NCBI GenBank assembly: GCA_963801055.1
Contig: CAWDDE010000001.1
Span: 372,001-436,000 of the forward strand
Direction: 5' to 3'
Source of the DNA: DASUPK01 sp963801055
Lineage (GTDB): Bacteria; Actinomycetota; Thermoleophilia; Solirubrobacterales; 70-9
Length of the DNA: 64,000 nucleotides
A program made the position numbers and the translations under genes. Below, one piece after another: positions 17,257-26,002 of the stretch. Under the pieces are notes generated by a model. It was not told where the DNA came from, did not search any database, and saw only the letters and a program-made list of their open reading frames with translations. How positions within the stretch are numbered: the stretch's first letter is position 1; every line of letters begins with the position of its first letter.

Positions 17257-17537
17257 AGGCTCCGGTCTTTTAGGCGCGCCGAGAACCCGCCGGTGAGCCT
17301 CTGACTGGCTGCCGCGACTGCTTTTCAGGGTAGGCCCCTGCCGGCGTCTGGCAAGAGCCCGAATCGCGATCCGGGTATTCGGCAGATCAGCGTCACCATC
17401 CGGCACTCGCCGATAGCGCCTCGTGCGCAACTCGACGTTGTACGGAGCGCTCCCCCGACCAGGAGCACAGGCTGAGGTTGTGCTCCGTGTCGTCACGGGA
17501 GCGCTATTCGACCTGGCGCTCGCTTCTCGCGTCCGCA

Positions 17538-18122
17538 TCACCCATCCGCCATGGCAGGTGCATAGATCATGCTCACCACGCCTCCCCCGAGCGGACGCGA
17601 TTCGACCAGGCGCAGCGCGATCTTGTCCTGCGTCTCCCCGAACAGGCGAGCTCCGGCACCGAGCACCACCGGGTAGACCATTAGGCGCAGCTCGTCCACC
17701 AGCCCCATCCCGATCAGTGCCTGCGAGAGGCGGCGGCTGCCATAGACGACGATGTCGCCGTCGAGCTCCTTCCGCAGCCTGGCCACTTCCTCCGGCCAGT
17801 CGTCGCCCAGGACGGTCGCGTTCCAGGCCGGGTCCGTGAGCGTCGAGGAGACGACGTACTTCGGCAACTCGTTCAGCCTGTCGGCGAGCTTGCCTTCCGC
17901 TTTGGGCCAGTAGGCCTGCAAGGTCTCGTAGGTGACCCGTCCGAGCAGGAGGGCCTCGCAGTTCTGCGCCTGCTCGAGCCCGACCCCTTCCCCGTAGTTG
18001 AAGTCGAAGTCCATGGCCCAGCCCCCGTGTTCGAAGCCGCCGCGGCGATCCTCATCGGGGCCGCCGGGCGCCTGCATGACCCCGTCGAGCGAGTAGCTCT
18101 GGCTTAGGGCGATCTTTCCCAT
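17538..18122 (-). CDS. dihydrofolate reductase family protein (RibD C-terminal domain-like)
   Basis: 194 residues, intact from the ATG at 18122, which has a clear ribosome-binding site (aaagggag, 7 bases upstream). It shows IALSQSYSLDGVMQAPGGPD, CEALLLGRVTYETLQAYWP, KYVVSSTLTDPAWNATVL, DGDIVVYGSRRLSQALIGMG and DELRLMVYPVVLGAGARLFG, the usual blocks of stand-alone RibD-C/DHFR-like NADPH reductases. The substrate is unknown. A longer start at 18191 is in frame but lacks family-like sequence. It lies within the tRNA-His island beside the integrase remnant; a related gene is at 5994-6638. Confidence 0.88.
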   Translation of the reverse strand: MGKIALSQSYSLDGVMQAPGGPDEDRRGGFEHGGWAMDFDFNYGEGVGLEQAQNCEALLLGRVTYETLQAYWPKAEGKLADRLNELPKYVVSSTLTDPAWNATVLGDDWPEEVARLRKELDGDIVVYGSRRLSQALIGMGLVDELRLMVYPVVLGAGARLFGETQDKIALRLVESRPLGGGVVSMIYAPAMADG

Positions 18123-18250
18123 TTCGGTTCTCCCTTTCGTTGGCGGGTGAGCCACAGCGAGGCCGATGGCGTGATGTTCATTCGACCCCAAATAGCGGCG
18201 AAACCCATCGCTCCTCGCCGCTCTCCGCGTGAACTTTCAGTGATTCGACC

Positions 18251-18621
18251 TTCCAGGCGGACGATGACCTCGTGTTCCCTCACCCGGAGCTGGGGGTTCC
18301 GCTCGACCGCTCCATGCTGCGCAAGCGGTTCAAGCGAGCGGTCAAGGCGGCGAAGGTGCGCGACGTGCGGTTCCATGACCTCCGCCATACCTTCGCTACC
18401 CGCATGGCGGCGACCGGCGTCCCGATGCGAAACGCTCCAAGCGTGGCTCGGTCATCGCGACTTCGCGACGACCCTCCGCTACGCCGACTACATGCCCGGA
18501 GCAAGAGGGCGAGTTGGTCGAGAGGGCATTCGCCCGTGACATCAACGGTGACATCAAAGTGCAGACAAACGGGTCAACTCAGACCAACTCAAACGCCCTT
18601 ACCACGCACGAAACCGCCTGA
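18251..18621 (+). pseudogene. tyrosine recombinase (integrase) remnant, C-terminal catalytic part
   Basis: After two frame repairs (near 18425 and 18505) it reads FQADDDLVFPHPELGVPLDR, the HxLRH box in VRFHDLRHTFATRMAATGVP, then LQAWLGHRDFATTLRYADYM with the conserved His and the catalytic Tyr, and a tail ending TTHETA. The N-terminal arm-binding domain and the first catalytic Arg are missing, so it cannot be a complete enzyme as sequenced. It stops 19 bases before the tRNA-His fragment at 18641. An integrase gene next to an att site is the standard layout of integrative elements. No upstream coding remainder is visible before 18251. Confidence 0.8.
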
Positions 18622-18640
18622 GTCCGTGCCCGACAGGGAT

Positions 18641-18684
18641 TTGTGGTCCAGGCGGTCGCTGGTTCGAATCCGGTCGCTCACCCC
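18641..18684 (+). repeat. att-like repeat, copy 2 of the tRNA-His 3' end
   Basis: 44 bases identical to 15147-15190 except one C-to-T change in the T-arm. There is no 5' half of a tRNA in front of it, so it is a fragment and not a gene. It is followed by its own intrinsic terminator, as the real tRNA is. Confidence 0.85.
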
Positions 18685-18690
18685 GTAACG

Positions 18691-18716
18691 AAGCCCCCGC
18701 TAAGGCGGGGGTTTTT
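18691..18716 (+). terminator. intrinsic terminator after the tRNA-His fragment
   Basis: 7-bp stem cccccgc/gcggggg, loop taag, then ttttt. It parallels the terminator after the complete tRNA-His. Confidence 0.85.
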
Positions 18717-18796
18717 GTTCTTGCCATGGCAAAGACGGCCCCCGGCGGGCATCAAGCAATCAAGTCCGAGGACCTCGAGGTTGCCGAGCGGTAGGC

Positions 18797-18828
18797 GGCG
18801 CGGGCGGAGCCGTGGCTCCGCCCGCGCC
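18797..18828. terminator. strong hairpin downstream of the secreted repeat protein
   Basis: A perfect 15-bp stem, ggcgcgggcggagcc paired with ggctccgcccgcgcc, around a minimal loop. It is placed 26 bases past the stop of the minus-strand gene and probably terminates it. Confidence 0.65.
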
Positions 18829-18854
18829 AATCGGTCAGCCGAACTCTGCTGCGC

Positions 18855-19367
18855 TCAGCGAATCAACAGGACCTTGTAGGGGCCGCCACCACCGTCGGGG
18901 TCGGCGGCACCACCGCCCGTGAAGGTGTTGCAGAACTGCACCACGACCTGGTTGCCCGCTGGGTCCGGATCGCCGACCAGGGTGAACGTATCCGTCCAGC
19001 CGGGCGGCGGCGTCACCACGACGTGATCGCTCGCCTGGATTCCGGGCGTGGAGATGGCAAAGGTGGAGCAGGTGCTCCCGGCCACGGGGCCGATGTTCTG
19101 GTTCGAGACGACGCTGAGGAAGAACTTGCCGCTGGTGACCGCCTTGTCGGCGATCTTCCCGCTGGTCACGGCCGAGTTGGCGATCTTGTCGCTAGTGACC
19201 GCTCCGTTAACGATCTTGCCGGTCTTCACAGCGTTCTTCTTGAGTTGCTTCGGCCCGACGCTGTTCTTGGGCAGCGCGGCGGCGTATGCCCCTCCGGCCA
19301 TCGCCACGATCAAAGCCAGAATCGCCACGATCATGGCGGGCGAGGGCTTGCGTCTAATACGGATCAT
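18855..19367 (-). CDS. secreted/anchored protein with NxAVTSxKI repeats
   Basis: 170 residues, intact, from the ATG at 19367 (ggagag upstream). A signal-anchor or signal peptide (SPAMIVAILALIVAMAGGAY) is followed by LPKNSVGPKQLKKNAVKTGK and short repeats of about 10-11 residues (NGAVTSDKIANSAVTSGKIA, DKAVTSGKF). A C-terminal domain of about 85 residues has two cysteines (STCSTFAIS, VVVQFCNTF) that could form a disulfide. Proteins with this layout are, to my knowledge, abundant in Solirubrobacterales, with unknown function. It lies between the second and third tRNA-His fragments, so it may be cargo of a second, older insertion. Confidence 0.75.
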   Translation of the reverse strand: MIRIRRKPSPAMIVAILALIVAMAGGAYAAALPKNSVGPKQLKKNAVKTGKIVNGAVTSDKIANSAVTSGKIADKAVTSGKFFLSVVSNQNIGPVAGSTCSTFAISTPGIQASDHVVVTPPPGWTDTFTLVGDPDPAGNQVVVQFCNTFTGGGAADPDGGGGPYKVLLIR

Positions 19368-19500
19368 GCTTGCTCTCCCTTCGGTTGAGACAACGGGCAT
19401 CAATTCGGCCATCAATCTGAGCACAAGTGAGGGCAACTCAAAGCAAGACGCCGTGCCTGAGGACGTCTGAGAGTAATCCTGCCCGACCCGTACCCTCGAG

Positions 19501-19545
19501 TTGTTGGTCGAGGCGGTCGCCGGTTCGAGTCCGGTCGCTCTCCCC
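19501..19545 (+). repeat. att-like repeat, degenerate copy 3 of the tRNA-His 3' end
   Basis: ttgttggtcgaggcggtcgc onwards aligns over its whole length with 15147-15190, with three substitutions and one inserted base. It carries no tRNA 5' half. It may be the distal end of an older or larger element inserted at the same tRNA. Confidence 0.7.
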
Positions 19546-19599
19546 TCGTAGGGTCGGCAGTTAGGCACCCCCGGCGGCGGGGTACGCGTTCCATCGACG

Positions 19600-20766
19600 A
19601 TGGGGACTACCGGTGACACCAGGGTGAAAGGTCAGCGCGATGGCTCACGCGCCGCCCAGTTCAGCAGCAGGAGCCTCGAGCGCGCGCGTGACGCCGGCGA
19701 GAGTCGAAAGACGGTGATCGTCGCCATCTGCGCCAACGGCGCGATCGCAGTCGCGAAACTGTTGGGGGGGCTCGTCACCGGATCCGCGGGCATGCTGGCG
19801 GAGGCCGCCCACTCGGTCGCCGACACGACCAATCAGGGCTTCCTGCTCGTCTCGATCCAGCTCGCGGGCCGGGAACCGACTCCCGAACGTCCATTTGGTT
19901 ACGGAGGTGAGCGTTACCTCTGGACCTTCATGGCCGCGATCGGAATGTTCCTGGCCGGCGCGGTTTTCGCAGTCGGCTTCGGGATCTATGAGCTGATGCG
20001 GCACGAGGGCGAGACGAGCGGTTTCGCGATCGCCTACGCGGTGCTGGCCGTCGCCTTGGTTGCCGAGGGCAGCTCTTGGGTGCGTGCCTTTCGACAGACC
20101 CGTGCCGAGGCGCGCGACCGAGGCCAGAGCATTCGCCGCTATGCCCGCGAGACGCGGGATCCCAACGTCAAGATGGTCCTGTTCGAGGACACCGCGGCGC
20201 TCGCCGGGCTTCTGATCGCCGCGCTCGGTATTGGGCTCAATGCGATCACCGGTTCAAAGTTCTGGGATCCCACGGCCTCCATCCTGATCGGGGTGCTGCT
20301 CATCTTCGTCGGCTTTTGGCTTGGACGAGACGCCAGACACCTCTTGCTCGGATCGTCCGCGACGCCTGAGGAGCGGGCCTTGATCGAGGACACGATCGAG
20401 AGCTACGACGAAGTGGTCGGGACCAAGGAGCTGCTCACGATCGTGCTCGCTCCCAAGGCGCTCCTCGTCACCGCGCGCGTCGATCTGCGCGACGATCTCG
20501 ACGCCGCCCGCGTCGAAACGGTTTCGAGTGAGATCGAACGGAGCATTCGCGGCGCCGTCCCGGACGTCAGCGAGGTGTTTCTGGATGCCACACCTCCGGG
20601 CGGGCGCGGAGATCATCCACAGCCAAGGCCCGAGCGTGGCTCCGTCGACGAGGGCATGATCAGCACGGCGCAGAGCGCCGTTTCCGCGTCGGTTGTCCGC
20701 TCGCGCGAAGACATCGAGATCGCATCGCAGGTCCGTCGCGTACTTGCGGGTTCGGGGCGGAGATAG
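19600..20766 (+). CDS. cation diffusion facilitator (CDF) metal transporter, SLC30A9-like
   Basis: 388 residues, intact. It exports divalent metal (Zn, Mn or similar) in exchange for protons across the cytoplasmic membrane. About six membrane helices are present. The metal site HxxxD is in AEAAHSVADTTNQG (about 71-75), with acidic residues in VLFEDTAALAG (about 196-197). FGYGGERYLWTF and LLLGSSATPEE are hallmarks of the SLC30A9-like subgroup. The C-terminal cytoplasmic domain holds VDLRDDLDAARVE. The ATG at 19600 lies past the third tRNA-His fragment; the GTG at 19624 is an alternative. Confidence 0.88.
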   Translation: MGTTGDTRVKGQRDGSRAAQFSSRSLERARDAGESRKTVIVAICANGAIAVAKLLGGLVTGSAGMLAEAAHSVADTTNQGFLLVSIQLAGREPTPERPFGYGGERYLWTFMAAIGMFLAGAVFAVGFGIYELMRHEGETSGFAIAYAVLAVALVAEGSSWVRAFRQTRAEARDRGQSIRRYARETRDPNVKMVLFEDTAALAGLLIAALGIGLNAITGSKFWDPTASILIGVLLIFVGFWLGRDARHLLLGSSATPEERALIEDTIESYDEVVGTKELLTIVLAPKALLVTARVDLRDDLDAARVETVSSEIERSIRGAVPDVSEVFLDATPPGGRGDHPQPRPERGSVDEGMISTAQSAVSASVVRSREDIEIASQVRRVLAGSGRR

Positions 20767-20822
20767 CTCCAACGGCCGGACTGGCTCTCGCTCCGCGTTT
20801 GCAGGGGGAGTACATTCGACGT

Positions 20823-22844
20823 TTGGCCCCCGACTCGCCTACCGACAGCAAGCCGCCGCCGGCGCAGCACCCGAAGGGCTGGCGCGTGGACCCCGCGCCC
20901 GACGGGCGCGGCGCGCCTCCGCCTGAGAAGCCGCCGATGATCCCGCGGAGCAGGGCCTTCGTCGCGTTCCTGCTCGGGCTGCTCGCGGTGAACCTCTTGA
21001 TCTCGTTCCTCACGAGCGGACCCGCGGACCGGCCGCGCGTCCCCTACCAGCCGTTCTTCATCAACCAGGTGAACGCGAACAACGTCGGCGAGATCAGCTC
21101 GCAGGAGGACTCGATCGAGGGGACGCTCAAGAACGAGGCGACCTACGACCCGCCCGGCGACGCCAAGTCGGTAGACGTGAACAAGGACTTCAAAACCGAG
21201 GTACCCGCGTTCATCGACCCGGCCTCGATCACGCAGCTGCTCACCCAGCACGGCGTCGTAATCAACGCCGAGCCGCCGGACTCCGGGCGCTCGCTGCTGG
21301 GGACGCTGATCCTCGGGTTCCTCCCGACGATCCTGCTGATCGGCTTCTTCATCTGGCTGATCCGGCGCCAGATGGGCGGGGGCGGGGAGGGGGCGGGATA
21401 CTCGGGGGCTTCGGCCGCTCGACCGCGCGGCGGGTGCAGCCGCGGGAGCAGGAGCGGGTCACCTTCGACGACGTGGCCGGGATCGACGAGGCCGAGGACG
21501 AGCTCGTCGAGATCGTCGACTTCCTCAAGAACCCGCAGCGCTACACCAGGCTCGGGGCGCGCATTCCGCACGGGGTGCTGCTCTACGGCCCGCCCGGGAC
21601 CGGCAAGACGCTGCTGGCGCGGGCGGTGGCGGGCGAGGCGCACGCCGCGTTCTTCTCGCTGTCGGCCTCGGAGTTCGTCGAGGCGATCGTCGGCGTGGGC
21701 GCCTCGCGGGTGCGCGACCTGTTCAAGCAGGCCAAGGAGGCGGCGCCGGCGATCGTCTTCATCGACGAGCTCGACGCGATCGGGCGCTCGCGCTCCGGCA
21801 ACGTCACCGGGCTGAGCGGCGGCAACGACGAACGCGAGCAGACGCTCAACCAAATCCTCACCGAGATGGACGGCTTCGAGCCGGGCACGAACGTGATCGT
21901 CCTGGGCGCGACGAACCGTCCCGAGATCCTCGACCCGGCGCTGCTTCGCCCAGGTCGGTTCGACCGTCGCATCGCCGTCAACCCGCCCGACCGCAAGGGC
22001 CGTGTCCAGATCCTCAAGATTCACACCCGCAACGTGAAGCTCGCGCCCGACGTCGACCTCGAGCGGATCGCCGCCTCGATCCCGGGCTCGACCGGCGCCG
22101 ACATCGCGCTGCTCGTCAACGAGGCGGCTCTCTTTGCCGCGCGCCGCGAGCACCCCGCGGTGGAGCAGCGCGACTTCACCGACGCGATCGAGAAGATCAT
22201 CCTCGGCGCCGAGCGGCAGGTGGTGATGACGGACGCGGACCGCAGGCGCACGGCCTACCACGAGTCGGGCCACGCCCTGGTGGGGATGCTCACCCCCGGC
22301 GCCGACCCGGTGCGGAAGGTGTCGATCATCCCCCGGGGACAGGCTCTCGGCGTCACCCTGGCCACGCCGGAGAGCGACCGTTACAACTACCGGCGCGATG
22401 AGCTCCTCGCCCAGATCAAGGTCGCGCTCGGCGGCCGCGCCGCGGAGAGGGTCGCCTTCGACGACCTATCGACCGGCGCGGAGTCGGACATCCAGAACCT
22501 CACCCAGGTCGCCCGTGGCATGGTCGGTCGCTGGGGGATGAGCGACGCGGTCGGCCCGATCGCCGTCACCGACGGGCGCCAGGACGGCCCGCTCCTGCCG
22601 GGCGCGATGCCGCCCTCCGAGCCGACTCAGGAGCTGGTCGACCAGGAGGTCCGGCGGATCGTCGACGGCGCCGAACAGGACGTGATCGACCTCCTTACCG
22701 AGCAACGCGAGCAAGCTCGACGCCCTCGCCAACGCGCTGCTCGAGCGCGAGACGCTCGACCAGCCGGAGGCCTACGAGGTCGCCGGAGTCCCGCTGCCTG
22801 ACGAGGAGCCCGCCGACCAGGCCAAGGCCGCGGTCAGCCCCTAG
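20823..22844 (+). CDS. ftsH: ATP-dependent zinc metalloprotease FtsH
   Basis: After two frame repairs, about 673 residues. A transmembrane helix (AFVAFLLGLLAVNLLISFL), a periplasmic domain and a second helix (LGTLILGFLPTILLIGFFIW) precede the AAA+ domain: Walker A GPPGTGKT, Walker B IVFIDELDAIG, and the second region of homology around NVIVLGATNRPEILDPALLR. The zinc protease motif is TAYHESGHALVGM. It degrades membrane and short-lived cytosolic proteins as a hexamer. TTG at 20823 (aggggga upstream) is preferred over the in-frame TTG at 20799. Frame breaks lie in a G-run near 21400 and near 22705 (one extra c). The C-terminus DEEPADQAKAAVSP ends at 22844. Confidence 0.93.
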
Positions 22845-22865
22845 CGCAGTCCGCGCGTCAGCCGT

Positions 22866-23222
22866 TCAGCTGAGCTGAACCTCGACGGCGGCGTCCTGCT
22901 TCGGGTAGTACTCCGCCACCCGATCGGCGCCGTACCTCTCTCCGAACCTCTCGACGGTGTCCGCCACACCCTCCGGATCCTCGATGGTCTTCGCGGTCAC
23001 CCGAAACTCCGTCTCATCGGCCGCCAGCCGGATCTCCGGCGTCTTCGCGATGTTCCGGTACCAGCTGGTATCCGTGCCATGGATGGGGAGCAGCAGGAGC
23101 CTCTCGCCGTCCAGGACGAACCAGATGGGTCGGGTGCTCTCCTGGCCGGACTTGCGCCCGGTGACGGTCAGGTCAACCTCACTCGTTCTCTGCAGGGCGT
23201 CCTTGAAGTCGTCGGAAGCCAT
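22866..23222 (-). CDS. F420-dependent split-barrel oxidoreductase (DDN/nitroreductase-like)
   Basis: 118 residues, intact. The pattern VDLTVTGRKSGQESTRPIWF, VLDGERLLLLPIHGTDTSWY and RNIAKTPEIRLAADETEF matches the deazaflavin (F420)-dependent nitroreductase/quinone-reductase-type split barrels common in actinobacteria. These reduce quinones or nitro compounds with F420H2; the natural substrate here is unknown. Start ATG at 23222, immediately downstream (6 bases) of the cysteine-rich copper protein, so co-transcribed with it. Confidence 0.75.
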   Translation of the reverse strand: MASDDFKDALQRTSEVDLTVTGRKSGQESTRPIWFVLDGERLLLLPIHGTDTSWYRNIAKTPEIRLAADETEFRVTAKTIEDPEGVADTVERFGERYGADRVAEYYPKQDAAVEVQLS

Positions 23223-23228
23223 GGCGGG

Positions 23229-23642
23229 CTACGGAATCGCGTCCAGGACCGCGTCGCACGTTTCCTCGCAGCGCCTGCACTCCTCGGCGCAGATCCGGCA
23301 GTGCTCGTGGTGATCGGCATGGCGCTCACACTCCTCGGCGCAGGCCGCACACAGCTCCCTACACGACCTCACCTGCGCCCTGGCGGTCTCGGCGCCGTAC
23401 TCCGTCTGCCGGCTGAGAACGCGGCCGGTGGCAGTGCATACGTCGGCACAGTCGAGGCAGAGGCGGATGGATCTGCGCATCTCGACGACGTCGTCCTCGG
23501 CCACGCTCGCGTCGGCGCACGCGGTACAGGACTGCTGGCACGCGAGGCACTCATCGATGCACCGGGCGAGCAGATCGCGGTCGATCTGAGCGGGCCACGG
23601 GTGTGCCTCCAGCATCTCCTTCGACAGGGTGGCTGTGGCCAT
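23229..23642 (-). CDS. four-helix-bundle copper-binding/storage protein (Csp-like)
   Basis: 137 residues with 17 cysteines arranged as CxxxC/CxxC along helices (CIDECLACQQSCTAC, CLDCADVC, CRELCAACAEEC, CRICAEECRRCEETC) plus a His-rich loop (ERHADHHEH). This is the layout of the DUF326/Csp family, in which Cys residues line the inside of a four-helix bundle and hold many Cu(I) ions. There is no signal peptide, so it is the cytosolic type. ATG at 23642 with a strong ribosome-binding site (gaggagg, 4 bases upstream). It probably buffers copper; its partner is the F420-type enzyme downstream. Confidence 0.85.
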   Translation of the reverse strand: MATATLSKEMLEAHPWPAQIDRDLLARCIDECLACQQSCTACADASVAEDDVVEMRRSIRLCLDCADVCTATGRVLSRQTEYGAETARAQVRSCRELCAACAEECERHADHHEHCRICAEECRRCEETCDAVLDAIP

Positions 23643-23735
23643 TGGTCCTCCTCTCGGATTGCCGATCCCGGCGAACGGCTGACCGTCCGACACTACTACG
23701 CGTGGCACGGCACGACAGGGCGCGCCGACGTCCAT

Positions 23736-25109
23736 TCAGCAGGCGCCCGGGCGATCGATCAGGAGTCGGACTGTCGTGCCCGGGCGGACCGTGGAGTCCG
23801 CCGGGGGCGAGGTCTGCGCAGACCTCCCAGTCGGAGGGGAGAAGCACCCCGAATATTCCGCCGCCCTCCTCGCTCGCACGCAGGCCGAGATCGTCGAGCC
23901 GCCGCTCCGCGACATCGAGTGGTTGACCGACGAGTGACGGGACCGTGATGCCGCTCGGCTTCGCCGACGAGCTGCCTTCGTCGGTGAGCTTCGGAACCAC
24001 GATCAGGGCGGCGGCGCCGAGCCCGGCCGCGACGAGCAGCGTGAGTAGCGCGATCATCAGCCGCCGCGAGCGGTGGCGCGGTCGGCGTCGGCGGCGCGGA
24101 AGACGGTCAGTCGGTGCCGTGACGCGGGAGGCGGAGCGTCTCGGGCGCCGGAGCGGCATCCCCGACTCCTACCGCGTGCTCGGGTTCGGTCACGGCCTCG
24201 CCGCGAGTCGCGGCCAGCGCCCCTCTTCCCAGGTCACCTGCGGAGGGGAACCTGTCCGCCGGGTCCTTGGCCATCGCCCGGCCGATCACCGGATCGAGCA
24301 GGCCTCGGCGACCCTCCCTGGATCTAACCGCCGGTGGCGGCTCGTTGAGGTGGGCCCACATCTTCGCCGAGGTCTCGCGGTCCGGGAACGGGACGTCGCC
24401 CGTCACCGCATGGAAGAGCACGCAGCCGAGGGCGTAGACGTCGGCGCGGGCGTCGACCCTGCGCCCCTCGATCTGCTCCGGCGCCATGTAGTCGACGGTG
24501 CCGATCACCTCCCCGGTTGCAGTCAGCCCCGTCGTCGAGGCGGCCAGCTTCGCCAGCCCGAAGTCCGTCAGGTACGCCGTCGAGCCGTCCTCACCCGGCT
24601 CCGGCTCGCCGACCAGCACGTTCGCGGGCTTGACGTCGCGATGGACCAACCCCGCTGCATGAACCGCATCCAATCCGTCGGCCACTTGAGCGATCAGCGA
24701 GGCGGCCTCGTCGCCGGACAGCGCCCCCTGCGCCGAGATCAGTCGATCCAGGTCCCGCCCCGGCACGTACCGCATCGCGACGTAGAGAAGCCCGTCCTGC
24801 TCGCCGGCGCCGAACATCGTGACCACACGCGGGTGCTCGATCGAGGCCGCCGTCCGCGATTCCTCCTGGAAGCGGGCGCGGAAGCGCTCATCTGTCGGCG
24901 AGCTCGGCCCTGATCACCTTGAGAGCGACAAGCCGGTCGAGCCTGACCTGCCGGGCCAGGTAGACGATCCCCATCCCGCCGTGCCCGAGCGTGCGCTCGA
25001 TCCTGAATCCGGCGAACTCAGCCCCCGCGGGCAGCCTGGTCGGGCCCGCTGCCCCTGATCGTTCCCTCGACCGACATCGGACACCCAGTATGGACGCCAG
25101 CGCTGGCAA
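23736..25109 (-). CDS. Ser/Thr protein kinase with C-terminal PASTA domain, frameshifted
   Basis: PknB-like layout. The kinase domain has the glycine loop LGHGGMGIVYLAR, the ATP-binding lysine in VALKVIRAEL, catalytic loop HRDVKPANVL, DFGLAKL and GTVDYMAPEQIEGRRVDARA. A membrane helix follows (LMIALLTLLVAAGLGAAALI), then one extracytoplasmic PASTA repeat (GITVPSLVGQPLDVAERRLD) ending RPGTTVRLLIDRPGAC. Such kinases sense muropeptide-like ligands or lipid II and phosphorylate cell-wall proteins. Frame breaks lie near 25045, 24890, 24330, 24110 and 23810. The start is either 25109 or ATG 25077 (MSVEGTIRGSG); the conserved EFAGFRIERTLG follows either. Confidence 0.85.
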
Positions 25110-25213
25110 CTTGTCCTACGGCCGAGCGCACGAAGCCGAGTGTCTCCGCCCGGCCGAGCGGCCCGAATCGGTAGCTTCCGGCCGGTCCTTCGGTGTGCGC
25201 GGGAACGTCACGG

Positions 25214-26002
25214 ATGACCGAGCCAGTGGATGAGCAGACAGACACGCGGGCGGTCGACACAGCCGACCCGGCGGTTCGCAACGGTCACATCGTGCAAGCG
25301 ATCGACGTCAGGCGGCGCTACGGCGAGGGCGACGCGGCGGTCGACGCGCTGCGTCACGTCAGCGTCGAGTTCGAGCGCGACCGCTTCACCGCGATCATGG
25401 GGCCGTCGGGCTCCGGGAAGTCGACGCTCCTGCACGTGCTCGCCGGGCTCGACCGCCCCACCAGCGGCCGGGTTCTGGTCGAGGGCACCGACATCACTGC
25501 GCTCGACGACGCCGACCTGACAAAGCTGCGCCGCGACAAGTTCGGCTTCATCTTCCAGTTCTTCAATCTGCTGCCCGTCCTGACGGCTGAGGAGAACCTG
25601 GTGCTGCCCCTGTCGATCGCGGGGCGGAAGCCCGACGAGGCGTGGCTCGAGCAGCTGCTCGACACTGTCGGGCTGCAGGACCGCCGCACCCACCTGCCGT
25701 CGGAGCTATCCGGCGGCCAGCAGCAGCGAGTCGCGGTGGCCCGGGCACTGATCTCGCGACCCGCCGTCGTCTTCGCCGACGAGCCGACCGGCAACCTGGA
25801 CTCCAAGGCATCCGAGGACGTCCTGCAGCTGCTCCGGCAGGCGGTCGACGAATTCGACCAGACGGTGGTGATGGTCACCCACGCGCCGGAGGCGGCGGTC
25901 TATGCGGATCGCCTGCTCACCCTCCGCGACGGCGAGATCGTCTCCGACGCCGCCCCCGGCTCGACCGACGACGTGATCGAGCTGATGAAGCAGCTTGGTT
26001 AG
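25214..26002 (+). CDS. ABC transporter ATP-binding protein (MacB/LolD type)
   Basis: 262 residues, intact. Walker A is GPSGSGKST, followed by the Q-loop in FGFIFQFFNLLPVLTAEENL, signature LSGGQQQRVAVARAL, Walker B VVFADEPTGNLDSKAS and H-loop VMVTHAPEAA. It energises the FtsX-type permease encoded immediately downstream, whose start overlaps this gene by 8 bases. The ATG at 25214 is chosen over the GTG at 25193. The N-terminus of about 30 residues is polar and dispensable-looking. It is divergent from the PASTA kinase. Confidence 0.93.
   Translation: MTEPVDEQTDTRAVDTADPAVRNGHIVQAIDVRRRYGEGDAAVDALRHVSVEFERDRFTAIMGPSGSGKSTLLHVLAGLDRPTSGRVLVEGTDITALDDADLTKLRRDKFGFIFQFFNLLPVLTAEENLVLPLSIAGRKPDEAWLEQLLDTVGLQDRRTHLPSELSGGQQQRVAVARALISRPAVVFADEPTGNLDSKASEDVLQLLRQAVDEFDQTVVMVTHAPEAAVYADRLLTLRDGEIVSDAAPGSTDDVIELMKQLG

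Noticed and set aside
17538..18191. Longer start (18191) for the DHFR-family gene
   Set aside because: The extra 23 residues have no family similarity, and the ATG at 18122 has a clear ribosome-binding site and the conserved KIALSQSYSLDG start.
18251..18621. A functional phage integrase
   Set aside because: The N-terminal half and the first catalytic Arg are absent and the frame is broken twice. Only the C-terminal catalytic part remains.
18630..18684. Second tRNA-His gene
   Set aside because: Only the 3' half (from the anticodon loop) is present. The preceding bases do not form an acceptor or D-arm.
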